6,955 bases of DNA, taken from contig JAFABO010000162.1 of assembly GCA_023426005.1 (NCBI GenBank), positions 1-6,955 of the forward strand, given 5' to 3'. Each line of letters opens with the position of its first letter. Position 1 is the stretch's first letter. The position numbers and the translations under genes are program-made. This DNA comes from Bacillota bacterium. Lineage in GTDB: Bacteria > Bacillota > Clostridia > Acetivibrionales > DSM-1351. The notes below the pieces were generated by a model that ran no database searches, was not told the origin of the DNA, and worked only from the letters and a program-made list of their open reading frames with translations. Positions 5,643 to 6,955 of the stretch are shown in pieces.

Positions 5643-6728
5643 ATGATGGAAATGATGGAACAGATATGCGGCATGGAAACCGGAGAAAAAGATAAAATAT
5701 ACGCTGACTTAATTGAAGCCTTTCAGAGCGGTAATCTGGTGTTATATGGTGCCGGAGGCATCGGATATATTACAAGCTGTATTTTAAAAGAAAAAGCTTG
5801 TAATATATGCTGCTTTGTTGATGATAACAAAACCAAACAGGGAACATATGTCAACGGAATAAAGGTCAAAGCTCTGGAAGAGCTGGGCCGGGATGCGGGA
5901 TATATTATACTCATATGTCTTCCGAACCCAATGGATGTTTATCATAGGCTCATAAGCCTGGGTTATAAGAGGGTTCAATACTTCCCTGTAATGATGTGGG
6001 AAAAGAATTTTTATAATATCTCCCTGCTTAAAGAGAACCGGGATAAAATTGACGCCGTATATGGGCTTTTGGCCGACAGTCTTTCCAAATCAGTGTTTGG
6101 GGATATTCTGAGACACAGGTTTACGATGGATTTTTCAATCTTTGATAATATTATAAGTCAGAAACAGTATTTTCCTTCCGATATATTTGCCTTGAACGAC
6201 AGGGAGTGCTTTGTTGACGGAGGAGTATACAACGGAGAGACCATAGCTGATTTTGTTGACAGTGTTCATAATAAATTTGATTACATATATGGTTTTGAAC
6301 CTGATAAACAAAATTTCAGCAATTTAACAAAGAGAGTTGCGTATATGGATTGCGACCATCTGAAGCTGTTTAATGCGGGCCTGTACTCGAAGACGGGAGA
6401 AATAAGCTTTGACAGCCATGGCAACAGTGCCTCGGCCATTTCCGTTACCGGCAGGGATAAGATCTCACTGGTCAGGCTTGATGATGTGGTGGGGGAGCAT
6501 AAACCGACATATATAAAACTGGATATTGAAGGGGCTGAAAAAGAAGCTCTTTATGGAATGCAAAACACAATCGCGGAATATCATCCAAAACTTGCCATAT
6601 CAATTTATCATAAGGCTGCCGATTTATGGGAGCTGCCCTTGCTTATTCGGACCCTGCCGGCCTCCTATAATATTTATATCAGACATTATGCAAATGGCCT
6701 GCACGAAACGGTTTGTTACGCCATATAG
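5643..6728 (+). CDS. FkbM-family SAM-dependent methyltransferase with N-terminal Rossmann-like domain
   Basis: The 361-residue protein has two parts. Residues 31-120 look like a small nucleotide-binding fold: NLVLYGAGGIGY (31-42, glycine-rich loop GAGGIG), then CCFVDDN (56-62) and YIILICLPNP (87-96). Residues 185-361 are an FkbM methyltransferase: FVDGGVYNGET (190-200) is the SAM-binding motif I, YGFEPDKQNF (216-225) holds the acidic residue for the SAM ribose, YIKLDIEGAEKEAL (290-303) is the family signature, and PKLAISIYH (315-323) is the following strand. FkbM enzymes typically O-methylate sugars or polyketides, so methylation of a glycan residue made by this cluster is a reasonable inference. 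AGGA at 5631-5634 sits 8 bases before ATG 5643. The first codons repeat (ATGATGGAA twice, 5643-5660), so ATG 5652 is a possible alternative start. The dehydratase gene follows after 37 bases. Confidence 0.9.
   Translation: MMEMMEQICGMETGEKDKIYADLIEAFQSGNLVLYGAGGIGYITSCILKEKACNICCFVDDNKTKQGTYVNGIKVKALEELGRDAGYIILICLPNPMDVYHRLISLGYKRVQYFPVMMWEKNFYNISLLKENRDKIDAVYGLLADSLSKSVFGDILRHRFTMDFSIFDNIISQKQYFPSDIFALNDRECFVDGGVYNGETIADFVDSVHNKFDYIYGFEPDKQNFSNLTKRVAYMDCDHLKLFNAGLYSKTGEISFDSHGNSASAISVTGRDKISLVRLDDVVGEHKPTYIKLDIEGAEKEALYGMQNTIAEYHPKLAISIYHKAADLWELPLLIRTLPASYNIYIRHYANGLHETVCYAI
5765..5808. repeat. Perfect 14-bp inverted repeat inside the FkbM gene
   Basis: ATATATTACAAGCT (5765-5778) is the exact reverse complement of AGCTTGTAATATAT (5795-5808), with a 16-base A/T-rich loop between them. 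In RNA it would form a stem of 14 pairs, only three of them G-C. It falls in codons for residues about 41-56, within the N-terminal Rossmann-like domain. No T-run follows, so it is not an ordinary terminator. It may be chance in AT-rich DNA. Confidence 0.85.
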
Positions 6729-6765
6729 CAATTATTTTGCACAATCTGGCGGGATGGGAGATTGT

Positions 6766-6955
6766 ATGTTTACCGGAAAAACTTTGCTTATCACCGGAGG
6801 GACCGGTTCCTTCGGCAATGCCGTACTAAATAGATTTATTAATACCGATATTAAAGAAATCCGTATATTCAGCAGAGACGAGAAAAAGCAGTATGACATG
6901 CGCCGTGAACTGAACAATGAGAAGGTTAAATTTTATATCGGAGATGTGAGAGATT
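6766..6955 (+). CDS. UDP-N-acetylglucosamine 4,6-dehydratase, CapE/FnlA type (N-terminal 63 residues, cut by window end)
   Basis: The visible start reads as an extended short-chain dehydrogenase/reductase. LLITGGTGSFGNAVL (7-21) contains the NAD(P)-binding TGGxGSFG loop, followed by IKEIRIFSRDEKKQ (29-42) and FYIGDVRD (56-63). The combination SFGNAVLxRF plus EIRIFSRDEKKQ is characteristic of the inverting UDP-GlcNAc 4,6-dehydratase/5-epimerase group (CapE, FnlA, WbjB), which starts UDP-L-FucNAc and related amino-sugar synthesis. The related PseB enzymes of pseudaminic acid synthesis differ in this stretch as I remember it. GGGAG (6756-6760) lies 5 bases before ATG 6766, a little close. The catalytic region is outside the window, so the exact product cannot be confirmed. 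Context with a glycosyltransferase and an FkbM methyltransferase fits a surface-glycan or flagellin-glycan cluster. Confidence 0.9.
   Translation, partial: MFTGKTLLITGGTGSFGNAVLNRFINTDIKEIRIFSRDEKKQYDMRRELNNEKVKFYIGDVRD

Overview
The window looks like chromosomal DNA from an anaerobic Firmicute of class Clostridia. The support is Shine-Dalgarno sites of the AGGAGG type before nearly every gene, AT-rich spacers with stem-loop plus T-run terminators, TTG start use, and protein similarity to clostridial families. I cannot name the species. All supported genes are on the + strand and fall into three blocks.

Block 1 (1-3816) is a sugar-catabolism operon cut off at its left end. In order it holds the last 29 codons of an unidentified gene, a 117-residue protein of the Anabaena sensory rhodopsin transducer (ASRT) family, L-rhamnose isomerase (rhaA), an aldo/keto reductase, and a TIM-barrel sugar isomerase/epimerase. 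Spacing is tight over the first four genes and 82 bases before the last. A clear intrinsic terminator at 3787-3816 closes the block. RhaA converts L-rhamnose to L-rhamnulose. The reductase and epimerase probably act on rhamnulose, lactaldehyde or related deoxy sugars. No rhamnulose kinase or aldolase lies in the window. The ASRT protein is the most interesting member, because its family is best known as the partner of a light sensor and here it sits in front of a rhamnose enzyme.

Block 2 (about 3964-4431) is a single-gene unit with its own extended -10 promoter and terminator. It encodes a small, probably helical or coiled-coil protein built around seven tandem 7-residue repeats (21-bp DNA repeats).

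Block 3 (from about 4432 past the right edge) is the start of a surface-glycan or protein-glycosylation cluster: a family 2 glycosyltransferase, an FkbM-family methyltransferase with an extra N-terminal Rossmann-like domain, and the first 63 codons of a UDP-GlcNAc 4,6-dehydratase of the CapE/FnlA type. The glycosyltransferase most likely starts at TTG 4617, not ATG 4551. A perfect 14-bp inverted repeat lies inside the methyltransferase gene.

I found no RNA genes, CRISPR array, insertion sequence or phage genes.
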